Source: Shinella sp. PSBB067
Lineage (GTDB): Bacteria > Pseudomonadota > Alphaproteobacteria > Rhizobiales > Rhizobiaceae
Assembly (NCBI RefSeq): GCF_016839145.1
Contig: NZ_CP069303.1
Span: forward strand, 1,302,001-1,366,000
Direction: 5' to 3'
DNA length: 64,000 nucleotides
Shown here: piece after piece, positions 7,730 through 15,660 of the stretch
Numbering within the stretch: position 1 is the stretch's first letter
How the letters are laid out: every line of letters begins with the position of its first letter
Translations under genes and position numbers: made by a program
The notes under the pieces: model-generated
What the model saw: only the letters and a program-made list of their open reading frames with translations
The model's database searches: none
What the model was told of the DNA's origin: nothing

Positions 7730-9334
7730 GTGCGAAAATCCAGTCTCGGCCGGTCGGGTGTTCTGGCGCTGCTTGCGGGCATTGTATGGTGTTGCCTTGC
7801 CGTCGCCGCCATGGCGCACGCCTCGCTGACGGCAGCGGTACCCTCGGACCAGTCCGTACTCGCGGGACCCCCGAAGGCCCTCTCGCTGTCGTTCAGCGAG
7901 CCGGTGTCGCCGCTGGTGCTCAAGCTCGTGCAGCCGGACGGCGACGTCGCCCCGCTGGAGAACTTCGTCCTGCGCGACCGCACCCTGGAGATCGTGCCGC
8001 CCGACCAGCTTCCGAACGGCACCTATGTGCTGACCTGGCGCGTCGTCTCCGAAGACGGGCACCCCGTTGCGGGATCGACGGTCTTTTCGATCGGGGCGCC
8101 GAGCGCGTCTGCGCCGGCGGTGGCCGGTGATGTCGACCGGTCCGTACGCGCCGCGCTCTGGCTTGCGAGGGTCGGGCTCTATGCGGGGCTTTTCTTCGGT
8201 ATCGGCGGCGTCTTCGCAATCCGCTGGCTGATCCCGGGCGGCGACGGCGCGGCGCGGATCGTGGGCCCGGCCCTTGTGCTCGGCCTCGTGGCGACGGTCG
8301 TGTCGGCCGGGTTGCAGGGGCTTGACGCGCTTGGCCTGCCCATTCCGCGCCTCATCGACCAGTCGGTCTGGAAAGCCGGGCTTGCAACGAGCTTCGGTTC
8401 GACCGTCGCTGTTCTGGCATGTACGTTCCTTGCGGCAGCGTTCGCACTGAAGGCGCGCTCGATCCTTGTCGGGCGAACCGCATCGGCGGGTGCGCTCATC
8501 GCCGGCAGCCTCGCGCTGGCGCTCAGCGGCCATGCGAGCGCTGCGATGCCGCAATGGCTGATGCGGCCCGCCGTCTTCTTCCATGCCGTGACGATCGCGA
8601 TCTGGATCGGGGCCCTCGTGCCGCTCGCCTTTGCGCTGCGGCGCGATGCGGATGCCGGCCGCGCGGGGCTGGACCGGTTTTCGCGGCTCATTCCGCTGGC
8701 CGTCGGTGTGCTGGCCGTCGCGGGCGTGTTGCTCGCCGTCATTCAGGTCGAGCATCCCGCAGCGCTGCTCTCCACCGCCTACGGCAACGTGCTTCTGGCA
8801 AAACTCGCCCTGCTTTTGGTCCTTTTCGTCCTTGTCGCCGTCAACCGCTGGGCGCTGACCGGGCCGGCGCATGCGGGCACGACGCAGGCAAGAAACCGTC
8901 TGGTGCGCGTCATCGCAATCGAGAGCATCGTCATGCTTGCGATACTCGCGACTGCGGCGACCTGGCGGTTCACGCCGCCGCCGCGCGCCCTCGCGATCGC
9001 CGCCGCCCAGCCGGTCGAAATCCACATCCATGCGGACAAGGCGATGGCGGAGGTCACGGTCAGCCCCGGCCGGGCTGGCCCGGTCGACGTCTCTGCGATC
9101 ATCCTTTCCCCCGATTTTACCCCCATGACGCCGAAGGACGTGCAGTTTGTCTTCTCCAATCCGGCTGCCGGCATCGAGCCCATGCGGCGCAAGGCGCTTC
9201 TGGACGGCGAGGGGAGATGGCGCGCGGAAGGCGTCGTCCTGCCGCAGGCCGGCCTATGGCGGCTGAGGATCGACGTGCTGATCAGCGACTTCGAACTCGT
9301 GCGGTTGCAGGACGAGGTGAGGATCGCGCCATAG
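7730..9334 (+). CDS. CopC-CopD fusion copper resistance/uptake protein (YcnJ-like)
   Basis: A 534-residue fusion. A signal peptide (about residues 1-28) precedes a CopC domain (about 29-125) whose mature N-terminus is HASL, then GTYVLTWRVVSEDGHPVAGS, typical of CopC. Residues of about 140-410 form eight or so membrane helices of the CopD type. The last 120 residues are a soluble domain resembling YtkA/FixH C-terminal modules. The start is a GTG with GGAGG five bases before it; upstream in-frame codons overlap the terminator. The protein is predicted to bind copper at the periplasmic face and move it across the inner membrane. Confidence 0.9.
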   Translation: MRKSSLGRSGVLALLAGIVWCCLAVAAMAHASLTAAVPSDQSVLAGPPKALSLSFSEPVSPLVLKLVQPDGDVAPLENFVLRDRTLEIVPPDQLPNGTYVLTWRVVSEDGHPVAGSTVFSIGAPSASAPAVAGDVDRSVRAALWLARVGLYAGLFFGIGGVFAIRWLIPGGDGAARIVGPALVLGLVATVVSAGLQGLDALGLPIPRLIDQSVWKAGLATSFGSTVAVLACTFLAAAFALKARSILVGRTASAGALIAGSLALALSGHASAAMPQWLMRPAVFFHAVTIAIWIGALVPLAFALRRDADAGRAGLDRFSRLIPLAVGVLAVAGVLLAVIQVEHPAALLSTAYGNVLLAKLALLLVLFVLVAVNRWALTGPAHAGTTQARNRLVRVIAIESIVMLAILATAATWRFTPPPRALAIAAAQPVEIHIHADKAMAEVTVSPGRAGPVDVSAIILSPDFTPMTPKDVQFVFSNPAAGIEPMRRKALLDGEGRWRAEGVVLPQAGLWRLRIDVLISDFELVRLQDEVRIAP

Positions 9335-9368
9335 CTGGCGCCGTCATTCCGGATTTTTCGTGGGAAAG

Positions 9369-9443
9369 TGGCACGCCCTAGGGGAGTCGAACCCCTCTTT
9401 CCAGAATGAAAATCTGGCGTCCTAACCGATAGACGAAGGGCGC
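9369..9443 (-). tRNA. tRNA-Glu (anticodon TTC), copy 1
   Basis: Folds as a complete 75-nt tRNA with encoded CCA. Acceptor arms are GCGCCCT and AGGGCGT, and the anticodon stem CCAGA/TCTGG encloses TTTTCAT, giving anticodon TTC for glutamate. It is identical to the copies at 9584 and 9792. Confidence 0.97.
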
Positions 9444-9456
9444 GTGCGGTGGGCGT

Positions 9457-9485
9457 CTTCTAGTCGGGAGCTTGGATTCGCGCAA
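9457..9485 (-). promoter_or_regulatory. Promoter of tRNA-Glu copy 1
   Basis: On the minus strand a TTGCGC -35 box (9480-9485) and a TAGAAG -10 box (9457-9462) are separated by exactly 17 bases. The -10 box ends 13 bases before the tRNA. The same layout precedes the other two copies. Confidence 0.7.
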
Positions 9486-9583
9486 GCCCTAAATGCAGGA
9501 AATTCCAGTTTTTTCCGGGCCCGCAAAACAGGCTTCGTTCCGCGCTGGAAAAGCGGAATGCATGACGGCAGGAAGGGAAGGAG

Positions 9584-9658
9584 TGGCACGCCCTAGGGGA
9601 GTCGAACCCCTCTTTCCAGAATGAAAATCTGGCGTCCTAACCGATAGACGAAGGGCGC
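9584..9658 (-). tRNA. tRNA-Glu (anticodon TTC), copy 2
   Basis: Identical in sequence to copy 1, with encoded CCA and anticodon TTC. It lies 215 bases from copy 1 and 208 bases from copy 3. Confidence 0.97.
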
Positions 9659-9671
9659 GTGCGGTGGCCGT

Positions 9672-9700
9672 CTTCTAGTCGGGACACGGCGGATGCGCAA
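9672..9700 (-). promoter_or_regulatory. Promoter of tRNA-Glu copy 2
   Basis: Minus strand TTGCGC (9695-9700), a 17-base spacer, and TAGAAG (9672-9677), 13 bases before the tRNA. Both boxes match those of copy 1 while the upstream half of the spacer differs. Confidence 0.7.
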
Positions 9701-9791
9701 GACGGAAAATGGCATCCGCGCAACTTTTTCACCAGCCGGAACGCATGGTTTCCGGCGACGAAAAGCGGGTGATTTCAAGGGGAGAGAACCG

Positions 9792-9866
9792 TGGCACGCC
9801 CTAGGGGAGTCGAACCCCTCTTTCCAGAATGAAAATCTGGCGTCCTAACCGATAGACGAAGGGCGC
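9792..9866 (-). tRNA. tRNA-Glu (anticodon TTC), copy 3
   Basis: Identical 75-nt tRNA with CCA and anticodon TTC. It is the most upstream of the three on the minus strand. Confidence 0.97.
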
Positions 9867-9879
9867 GTGCGGTGGGCGA

Positions 9880-9908
9880 CTTATAGAAGGGCGATTTGCC
9901 TTCCGCAA
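9880..9908 (-). promoter_or_regulatory. Promoter of tRNA-Glu copy 3
   Basis: Minus strand TTGCGG (9903-9908), a 17-base spacer, and TATAAG (9880-9885). This is the best match to consensus of the three promoters. The -35 box lies inside one arm of a perfect 8-bp inverted repeat, CGCAAGCG (9904-9911) and CGCTTGCG (9920-9927). Confidence 0.7.
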
Positions 9909-9925
9909 GCGGGAAAAAGCGCTTG

Positions 9926-9960
9926 CGACAAAAAAATGAAAGCCGCCCCGAAGGGCGGCC
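9926..9960 (-). terminator. Likely terminator of the M15-like lipoprotein gene
   Basis: On the minus strand a GCCGCCC/GGGCGGC stem (9942-9948 and 9953-9959) with a four-base loop is followed by TTTCATTTTTTT. It lies about 45 bases beyond the stop at 10007 and before the tRNA-Glu cluster. Confidence 0.7.
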
Positions 9961-10006
9961 TTGCACATGGGAAAGTGCATTGATCCCAATGGCTTATCGG
10001 AAAATC

Positions 10007-11287
10007 CTATTTCCGTGCGCGGCAGCGCCAGTTCCAGTCGCGCTCCGGGCCGACATCGATATGCACGGATTCGGTATGGCAATAGGTGCCGACGCCGCCG
10101 CGGCCGGGCATGCTGCGCAGATATTCCGCGAGTTCCCATTTGCTGACGCCGGCGATCTGGATGTCGGCCGCCTCGCAGCGTGTGTGCAGCGACTGCTTCT
10201 CGCGATTGAGCTTCACGTCGCGCAGGCCCGAGGTGACGATGATCGGCTTGTCGTAATGTTTCTCGATCGTCTTCAGCACCTGCAGGAGTTCCGGCTTGAA
10301 GCAGCCGGTCTTCACCTTCTCCGTCTGGAGCCAGAGGCCGTTCGGCGCGAGGCGCGCCAGCCCGGCGATGGAGGCCACTTCCTTGAACTGCGGCGCGTCG
10401 TCCTCGACCTCCTCGGCTTCGGAATGGTTCGTCGAGAAGAGTGCATTGCCGGTGGAAACGCCGGGCATTGCGCCGAGCGAGGCTTTTCGCGTGGCACTCG
10501 CGCTGTCGCGGTTCAGCACGCGGCGCGGCTGCTGCGCGAACCGGTCGCCGTCGAATTCTTCCGCTGCCTCGCGCTTGTCGGCGAAGAGGGAGGCGACCGT
10601 TACCCGCTTCTCCTGGCCACCCTGCGCCGGCGCGCCGGCCGTCTCGTCCGTTGCCGGCACGGCAAGGGCCCTGTCGGCGGCATTGCCGGCCGCGGCCTCG
10701 GCAACCAGCGCGGTGCGTGTCGACTTGGGGATCGGGATGTTTTCCGGCAGCGCCGCGTTCTGACCGTCGCCCGCCATGGCGGCGGCCTGCTGTCCCGGCG
10801 AATCGAGCTGCGGCATGTCCTCGACCGGCAGGCGGCCGGCCTGCGCTGCGCCCGGATTCGCATAAAGGCTGGCCGAGGACGCGTTCGCCCCCGTCGTCTG
10901 CGTCGCATAGGCCGCGCCTGTCGGTGCCTGGCCGCCATTGGAATAGATGCTGGCCCGGCCTGCATCCAGCGTGGCCGGCTGCATGACGAGGCCTGCCATG
11001 TCGCGGCCGGCGGCTTCGCCCGCACCTTGCCCGTTGGCAGCGCCCGCCGCTTCGGCGGTGGCGTAGGGCTCCTGCGCCCCGTCCTGCCCGGCAATCACCG
11101 GCGTGGTGGTCTCGTCCGCGCCGCCTTCCGCGACGGCCTCTTCCTTTTCTTGCGCCGCGTTGCCGTCTGCGCGCAAATCCGTGGAGACTGCGGAAACGCA
11201 GCCCGAGAGCGTGGCGAGCGAGACGGCGAGCAGCAATCCATACCGCAACGTCTTCAGGCCCGGCCACTTTCCCTGCATGTCCTGCAA
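10007..11287 (-). CDS. Lipoprotein with C-terminal M15/YcbK-type (DUF882-like) peptidase domain
   Basis: A 426-residue protein. The N-terminus has a lipoprotein signal with lipobox LSGC (Cys near residue 29). Residues of about 30-280 are an Ala/Gly/Gln-rich, low-complexity linker. The last 130 residues contain the D-Ala-D-Ala carboxypeptidase-like signature: SGLR, then HTRCEAADI, then HTESVHIDVG, giving the His-Asp-His zinc set of the M15 superfamily. It is probably anchored in a membrane and acts on, or binds, peptidoglycan. The reading frame that overlaps the tRNA genes on the same strand is a shadow. The nearest functional guess is murein endopeptidase or structural cell wall protein. Confidence 0.85.
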   Translation of the reverse strand: MQDMQGKWPGLKTLRYGLLLAVSLATLSGCVSAVSTDLRADGNAAQEKEEAVAEGGADETTTPVIAGQDGAQEPYATAEAAGAANGQGAGEAAGRDMAGLVMQPATLDAGRASIYSNGGQAPTGAAYATQTTGANASSASLYANPGAAQAGRLPVEDMPQLDSPGQQAAAMAGDGQNAALPENIPIPKSTRTALVAEAAAGNAADRALAVPATDETAGAPAQGGQEKRVTVASLFADKREAAEEFDGDRFAQQPRRVLNRDSASATRKASLGAMPGVSTGNALFSTNHSEAEEVEDDAPQFKEVASIAGLARLAPNGLWLQTEKVKTGCFKPELLQVLKTIEKHYDKPIIVTSGLRDVKLNREKQSLHTRCEAADIQIAGVSKWELAEYLRSMPGRGGVGTYCHTESVHIDVGPERDWNWRCRARK

Positions 11288-11501
11288 AGGCTTTCCCCCG
11301 CTTTCGACGTTCGTGTCACCGGTCCTGCCACCGGTGGACGACTTTCTTCAAACAGTCGCAACCGCAAGCGAGAAAAGCCGAAGGGCCAGGCTGCGGTTGC
11401 CGCGATGTTACCGTTTCGGCCTTTGCCAAGGCCGAGGGGCGCGAAGCGCATGAAGCGCAGAACGGAAAGCAAATCCGGCCCGAAAACGGGCGAACGCCTC
11501 C

Positions 11502-12056
11502 TCACGCTGGCGAATCGACCGGAATGGCAGAAATTTCCGGTCGAATACGGCGAAACGATGGTTCGTCCCCGGTATAGGCCGCAAGCTTTGCCTGGAGCTT
11601 GCGTCCGCGTCGCTTTACCAGGCGCCGGTATTGCCCATCGAGGCCCCAGGGCTCTGCCGGGGCGAGGCTTTCGCCCTTCTGCAGGATCTCGATGGAAATG
11701 CCATCAGGCGAGCGGACGAAGGCCATGTGGCCGTCGCGCGGCGGGCGATTGATGGTGACGCCATTGTCCATGAGCTTGCGGCAGATGGCATAGATGTCGT
11801 CGACCTCGTAGGCGAGGTGGCCGAAATTGCGCCCGCCCGCATAGTCCTCGCTATCCCAGTTGTAGGTGAGTTCAAGGCAGGGTGCCGCGTTCTCCCGCGC
11901 GGCCGCGACATCCCCGGGCGCAGCCAGGAAGATCAGCGTGAAGCGGCCCTTCTCGTTTTCATGGCGACGAACTTCCTGGAGGCCGAAGAGCGTACAATAG
12001 AAATGCAGGGACGCATCGACGTCTTTGACGCGGACCATCGTGTGGAGATAACGCAT
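11502..12056 (-). CDS. gloA: Lactoylglutathione lyase (glyoxalase I) with frameshifted C-terminus
   Basis: Converts the methylglyoxal-glutathione hemithioacetal to S-lactoylglutathione. The body (MRYLHTMVRVKD, then ENEKGRFTLIFL, LELTYNWDSEDY, GRNFGHLAYEVDD, and PDGISIEILQKGE) is typical of proteobacterial GloA, and metal ligands His5, Glu and His positions are present. Near residue 137, after PAEPW, the sequence leaves the family frame: the +1 alternative frame reads ASMGNTGAW and stops at 11615, which would make a 146-residue protein. One extra base in the CCCC run at 11644-11647 explains this exactly. As written, the protein runs 38 residues further in unrelated sequence. It may be a real frameshift or a homopolymer sequencing error; the active site should be intact. 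Confidence 0.85.
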   Translation of the reverse strand: MRYLHTMVRVKDVDASLHFYCTLFGLQEVRRHENEKGRFTLIFLAAPGDVAAARENAAPCLELTYNWDSEDYAGGRNFGHLAYEVDDIYAICRKLMDNGVTINRPPRDGHMAFVRSPDGISIEILQKGESLAPAEPWGLDGQYRRLVKRRGRKLQAKLAAYTGDEPSFRRIRPEISAIPVDSPA

Positions 12057-12250
12057 TGTAATATCCTCTGATTGGGCTCTGCCCGAAAGGTTCGGTTCTT
12101 GTCAGCTTCAGGCAAGCCTTGCGGCCTACCAATGCGACCGGCAAAACTTTCAAGGGGGCTTGCGCATTCGCATCGGGACAATGTTATTCTGTTTCTCAAG
12201 AATCAGTTAACCGTAACTCATGTGACGCGTAAACGAGGGGCTGGCAGGTC

Positions 12251-12829
12251 ATGGTGGACAGGGTGTCTTCTAAGGAAATCACGAGCAGTGATGACCAGGG
12301 CAGCGACTCCGTCGATCTGATCGAGATCACTGGCGTCATCAAGTGGTTCGACGTAGCCAAGGGCTTCGGTTTCATCGTGCCCGACAACGGCATGCAGGAT
12401 GTGCTGCTGCACGTCACCTGCCTGCGCCGCGACGGTTACCAGACGGTCCTCGAAGGCACGCGCGTCGTGGCGCTCATCCAGAAGCGCGACCGCGGCTATC
12501 AGGCCTTTCGCATCCTTTCCATGGACCAGACGACGGCGGTGCATCCCTCGCAGATGCCGCCGGTCAAGACCCATGTGCAGGTCACGCCCTCGAGCGGGCT
12601 GGAGCGCGTGCTGGTCAAGTGGTTCAACCGCACCAAGGGCTTCGGCTTCCTGACGCGCGGCGAGGGCACGGAAGACATCTTCATCCATATGGAGACGCTG
12701 CGTCGCTTCGGCCTTACCGAGCTGCGCCCGGGCCAGGTCGTGCTGGTGCGTTTCGGCGACGGCGAAAAGGGCCTCATGGCCGCGGAGATCCACCCGGACA
12801 TGCCGGTCGCCGGCAACAGGGCACACTGA
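12251..12829 (+). CDS. Double cold-shock domain protein
   Basis: A 192-residue nucleic acid-binding protein with two cold-shock domains, about residues 25-93 and 118-185. Each has the RNP1 motif (KGFGFI, KGFGFL) and an RNP2-like motif (DVLLHV, DIFIHM). The domains are joined by a linker with TPSSGLE. Such tandem CspA-like proteins are common in alphaproteobacteria and act as RNA chaperones or regulators of translation and transcription. The gene has a 190-base leader shared with the divergent gloA. Its stop overlaps the start of the next gene (TGATG), so the two are co-translated. Confidence 0.92.
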   Translation: MVDRVSSKEITSSDDQGSDSVDLIEITGVIKWFDVAKGFGFIVPDNGMQDVLLHVTCLRRDGYQTVLEGTRVVALIQKRDRGYQAFRILSMDQTTAVHPSQMPPVKTHVQVTPSSGLERVLVKWFNRTKGFGFLTRGEGTEDIFIHMETLRRFGLTELRPGQVVLVRFGDGEKGLMAAEIHPDMPVAGNRAH

Positions 12830-13329
12830 TGGCCGTTGTTGCGGCGCGGTCCTTCGGCCTCGCGCGTCTGGCAAGCGCCGTCATGGCGCTTTTTCTGTGC
12901 CTGGCGTTTACCGCCGCCGCAGGCGAGAAATTCGACACCCAGCCACTGACGATCGTCACCAGGAACGGCAAGAGCCACGCCTTCACGGTGGAACTCGCCG
13001 TCACGCCCCGCCAGCGCGAGCAGGGGCTGATGTACCGCCGCGAAATGGCGCCCGACCACGGCATGCTCTTCGCCTTCGGCGAGACGCGGCAGGTCTTCAT
13101 GTGGATGAAGAACACCTACCTTGCCCTCGACATGCTGTTCATCGGCAAGGACGGCAGGATCCGCGCGATCAAGGAAAACGCCGAGCCGCTCTCCGAATCG
13201 ATCATCGATTCGAAAGGCCCGATCGACTACGTGCTGGAGCTCAACGCCGGCACCACCCGGCGCCTCGGCATCCGCACCGGCAACCGCGTGGAGAACGCGT
13301 TGATCGACACCCTGCGCAAAGGCCAGTGA
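12829..13329 (+). CDS. DUF192-family exported protein
   Basis: A 166-residue protein with an N-terminal signal peptide (about residues 1-31, ending in AAAG) and the DUF192 core: ELAVTPRQREQGLMYRREM, then HGMLFAFG, MWMKNTYLALDMLFI, and YVLELNAGT. The family is widespread and its biochemical role is unknown. The start overlaps the stop of the cold-shock gene by one base. A small GAAAAC/GTTTTC hairpin at 13360-13375 may end the transcript. Confidence 0.88.
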   Translation: MAVVAARSFGLARLASAVMALFLCLAFTAAAGEKFDTQPLTIVTRNGKSHAFTVELAVTPRQREQGLMYRREMAPDHGMLFAFGETRQVFMWMKNTYLALDMLFIGKDGRIRAIKENAEPLSESIIDSKGPIDYVLELNAGTTRRLGIRTGNRVENALIDTLRKGQ

Positions 13330-13377
13330 CACCCTCCGCCTTTCTCTCCACAAGCGCCTGAAAACGCCCGTTTTCTG

Positions 13378-13406
13378 TTGCGGCGAAGCCCGGATGCGTG
13401 TATCTC
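13378..13406 (+). promoter_or_regulatory. Putative tRNA-Pro promoter
   Basis: TTGCGG (13378-13383), a 17-base spacer, and TATCTC (13401-13406), with the tRNA starting 18 bases after the -10 box. The -35 box is the same as that of tRNA-Glu copy 3. Confidence 0.6.
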
Positions 13407-13423
13407 CCCATCGCCGGGACGGA

Positions 13424-13500
<77 letters not shown>

Positions 13501-13629
13501 CGTCCGGCGGGCGTCTCGATGCCAAATGCGCTTCCGGTCATTTCCCCTTTACGGAATCCGGGCTATGCATATTCGGACGCGCGCCGGCGAAACGGCGCGC
13601 CGTTATGCGAGAATTCTGGAGCCGCTTCG

Positions 13630-13935
13630 ATGACCGCCAAGATCTATCGTCCCGCAAAGACCGCCATGCAGTCCGGCAAGGCCAAGACCCATCTTTGGGT
13701 TCTGGAATTCGATGCCGAAAAGCCGCGGACGATCGATCCGATCATGGGCTACACCAGCTCCGGCGACATGTACCAGCAGGTCCGGCTGAACTTCGAGACC
13801 TGCGAGGACGCTGTTGCCTATGCCGAGCGCAACGGCATCGAATATCGCGTGATCGAGCCGAAGGAATCGACCCGCAAGCGCGTCGCCTATCCGGACAACT
13901 TCCGTTTCAACCGCATGCAGCCCTGGACCCACTGA
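13630..13935 (+). CDS. NDUFS4-like (ETC complex I) accessory subunit
   Basis: A 101-residue protein homologous to the mitochondrial 18-kDa NDUFS4 subunit of respiratory complex I. Visible family features are AKIYRPAKTAMQSGKAKTHLW-type N-terminus, a central GYTSSGDMYQQV, the NGIEY segment, and YPDNFRFNRMQPWTH at the end. It is thought to stabilise the NADH-dehydrogenase module at the inner membrane. The nuo operon is not in this window; a stand-alone location between tRNA genes is common in this group. The first in-frame ATG with homology is at 13630, and upstream codons overlap the tRNA-Pro spacer. Confidence 0.93.
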   Translation: MTAKIYRPAKTAMQSGKAKTHLWVLEFDAEKPRTIDPIMGYTSSGDMYQQVRLNFETCEDAVAYAERNGIEYRVIEPKESTRKRVAYPDNFRFNRMQPWTH

Positions 13936-13944
13936 GGTCCCGCC

Positions 13945-14021
13945 GGCCCCTTAGCTCAGCTGGATAGAGCATCTGCCTTCTAAGCAGAATGTCGCAGGTT
14001 CGAGCCCTGCAGGGGTCGCCA
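13945..14021 (+). tRNA. tRNA-Arg (anticodon TCT)
   Basis: A 77-nt tRNA with encoded CCA. Acceptor arms GGCCCCT and AGGGGTC pair with one G-T. The loop CTTCTAA gives anticodon TCT for arginine. It starts nine bases after the NDUFS4-like stop. Confidence 0.97.
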
Positions 14022-14321
14022 ATAATATTGCCCGTGAAATCACGTTTCGTCATGGCGTCATGAGTATAGCGTCGAACATTATCGTGCCGGCCGCTTGCCG
14101 GCTGTCACCCCTGACTTCCCCGGAAAGAAACTAATATCTCTCTCCGCTTCCGCTTATTGCAAATTAGCAACTCCTGATAAGGTGAGGAACGGCGCGGAAC
14201 TATTGCGGCACAAGTATAGAATTCCTGCGATGCACTAACCCTTTCGAGTTAATTACCGCGCGCCGAGGCCGGTCTTTCGTCTTTTGCTCGATTGTCGCGG
14301 CTGACCGCTCGGGTTCACCGC
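14022..14321. other. Intergenic stretch with no feature recognised
   Basis: This spacer between the tRNA-Arg gene and the end of the minus-strand glycosyltransferase is noticeably richer in A and T than its surroundings. I see no gene, no convincing terminator and no known RNA. Confidence 0.5.
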
Positions 14322-15473
14322 CTAGGAGCCGGCCGGCGCTTCCTTGAGTTCGCTGGCGGTGGTGCCGATCGTCATCGTGTTGCCGCGCCAGTCGATGGTG
14401 CCGCCGAGCCAGGCGCGCAGCCAGATGGCCGGCATCATGCAGTCGCGGACGATCATGGCGGGTACCGACCAGGGGGAAAGGCGCCAGCCCTTGGCAAGGG
14501 CAAGGGCCGCCTCCGGCAGGTAGATGCCGGCGAGCACCAGCAGGGCGGCAGGCAAAAGCGCCATCTTGCCGAGGAGCGCGGCGGCCAGCGCGAGCAACAG
14601 CGGCGGCAGCGCGCCGAGCAGGATTTCCGGCGCGAAGAAGCCGGGGAAGGTGACGCGGCGCAGGCGCGACCAGCGGCTCTGGCGCGACCAGATCTCCTGG
14701 CCGGTGCGACGCCCCAGGGGCTGCTCGAAGGGCGCGGAAACCAGATGGACCTTGAGGCCGAGGCGGTTCACCAGCTTCGTCGAGGCGGCGTCCTCGGCGA
14801 TTTCCGCGTTCAGGGCCTGGATGCCGCCGTTGGCCTCCAGCATCGGCCTGGACCAGAGCATGCTCTTGCCCTGCGCGAAGCCGAGCCCGACGGCCTCGCC
14901 GGCATATTGCCAGCGCGCCTGCTGCGTGTTGAGGAACATGCATTCCACCTCGGCCCAGAAACCGTCCGGCCGGGAGCCGAGCGGCGTGGAGCAGACGACG
15001 CCCGAATCGCTTCGCCAGCCGGCCATGAGGTGCTGGATGTAATCCGGCGGCATGAGCACGTTGGAATCGGCGAGGATCACCCAGTCGTGACGGGCGGCCT
15101 GCCAGCCCTTGACGCAATTGTTGAGCTTCGGATTGGCGCTGATGCGGTCGTCGCCGACGAGGATGCGGGCCTCGACATACGGATGGGCGAGCGCCGCCTT
15201 CTCGACCTCCGCGATGATCGGATCCTTGCCGTGGGCGACGCAGAAGAGCAGCTCGTATTTCGGCCAGTCGAGGCGGAAGGCGCGGTCCAGAGTCTCGGCG
15301 GAAAAGTTCTCGATGCCGCGCAGGGGGACGACGATGGAGACGGGGGGCTTCTTCCTGACATCGGGGGGCGGGGCACCGGCGGGGCTCAGCCGCCTTGCGG
15401 CGATGAGGATGCTGGCAAGGTTGGTCGCGACAAGAGCGCCCGAGGCAAGGGCGAGGGCCTGAGCCATGTCCAT
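14322..15473 (-). CDS. GT21-type ceramide glucosyltransferase-like enzyme
   Basis: A 383-residue membrane-bound glycosyltransferase. The N-terminal helix (about residues 5-27) is followed by a GT-A domain with PVSIVVPLRG, a DSN motif at 136-138, an ED pair at 227-228, and RQSRW at 264-268, matching the D-D-D-(Q/R)xxRW pattern of GT21 ceramide glucosyltransferases and HpnI-like enzymes. Several hydrophobic helices follow (about 280-350). It probably transfers a hexose from a nucleotide sugar to ceramide or another lipid at the inner membrane, as shown for related rhizobial enzymes. It stands alone, so lipid substrate cannot be confirmed by context. Confidence 0.85.
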   Translation of the reverse strand: MDMAQALALASGALVATNLASILIAARRLSPAGAPPPDVRKKPPVSIVVPLRGIENFSAETLDRAFRLDWPKYELLFCVAHGKDPIIAEVEKAALAHPYVEARILVGDDRISANPKLNNCVKGWQAARHDWVILADSNVLMPPDYIQHLMAGWRSDSGVVCSTPLGSRPDGFWAEVECMFLNTQQARWQYAGEAVGLGFAQGKSMLWSRPMLEANGGIQALNAEIAEDAASTKLVNRLGLKVHLVSAPFEQPLGRRTGQEIWSRQSRWSRLRRVTFPGFFAPEILLGALPPLLLALAAALLGKMALLPAALLVLAGIYLPEAALALAKGWRLSPWSVPAMIVRDCMMPAIWLRAWLGGTIDWRGNTMTIGTTASELKEAPAGS

Positions 15474-15660
15474 TCATGCGTACTCCGATGGGCGCCGGCC
15501 CTTCATGGCGGCTGCCGGGTGCATTCACGCGGCAAGAGACACCATTGTCACATGACAGGGGAATGACGGCCGGCCCGGCGGAATGGGCAAGCGGCTGGAG
15601 GCGTCAGGCCGCCATCCCCGCGGGCGGCGGAGATGGCGCATTTCCTGAGGTCCGCGCAGC

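Larger units (their letters stand above)
9369..9908 (-). repeat. Threefold tandem repeat of promoter plus tRNA-Glu unit
   Basis: Three units of about 210 bases, each with a promoter, a 13-base leader and an identical tRNA-Glu gene. Identity extends about 25-30 bases upstream of the tRNA (including GTGCGGTGG and, in copies 1 and 2, the CTTCTAGTCGGGA block) and then breaks down. This points to old duplication with later divergence of the non-functional spacers. Confidence 0.85.

Noticed and set aside
9801..11267. A long minus-strand frame that runs through tRNA-Glu copy 3 and the lipoprotein gene
   Set aside because: The lipoprotein frame at 10007-11287 has a lipobox and peptidase motifs; this one has neither and crosses a tRNA.
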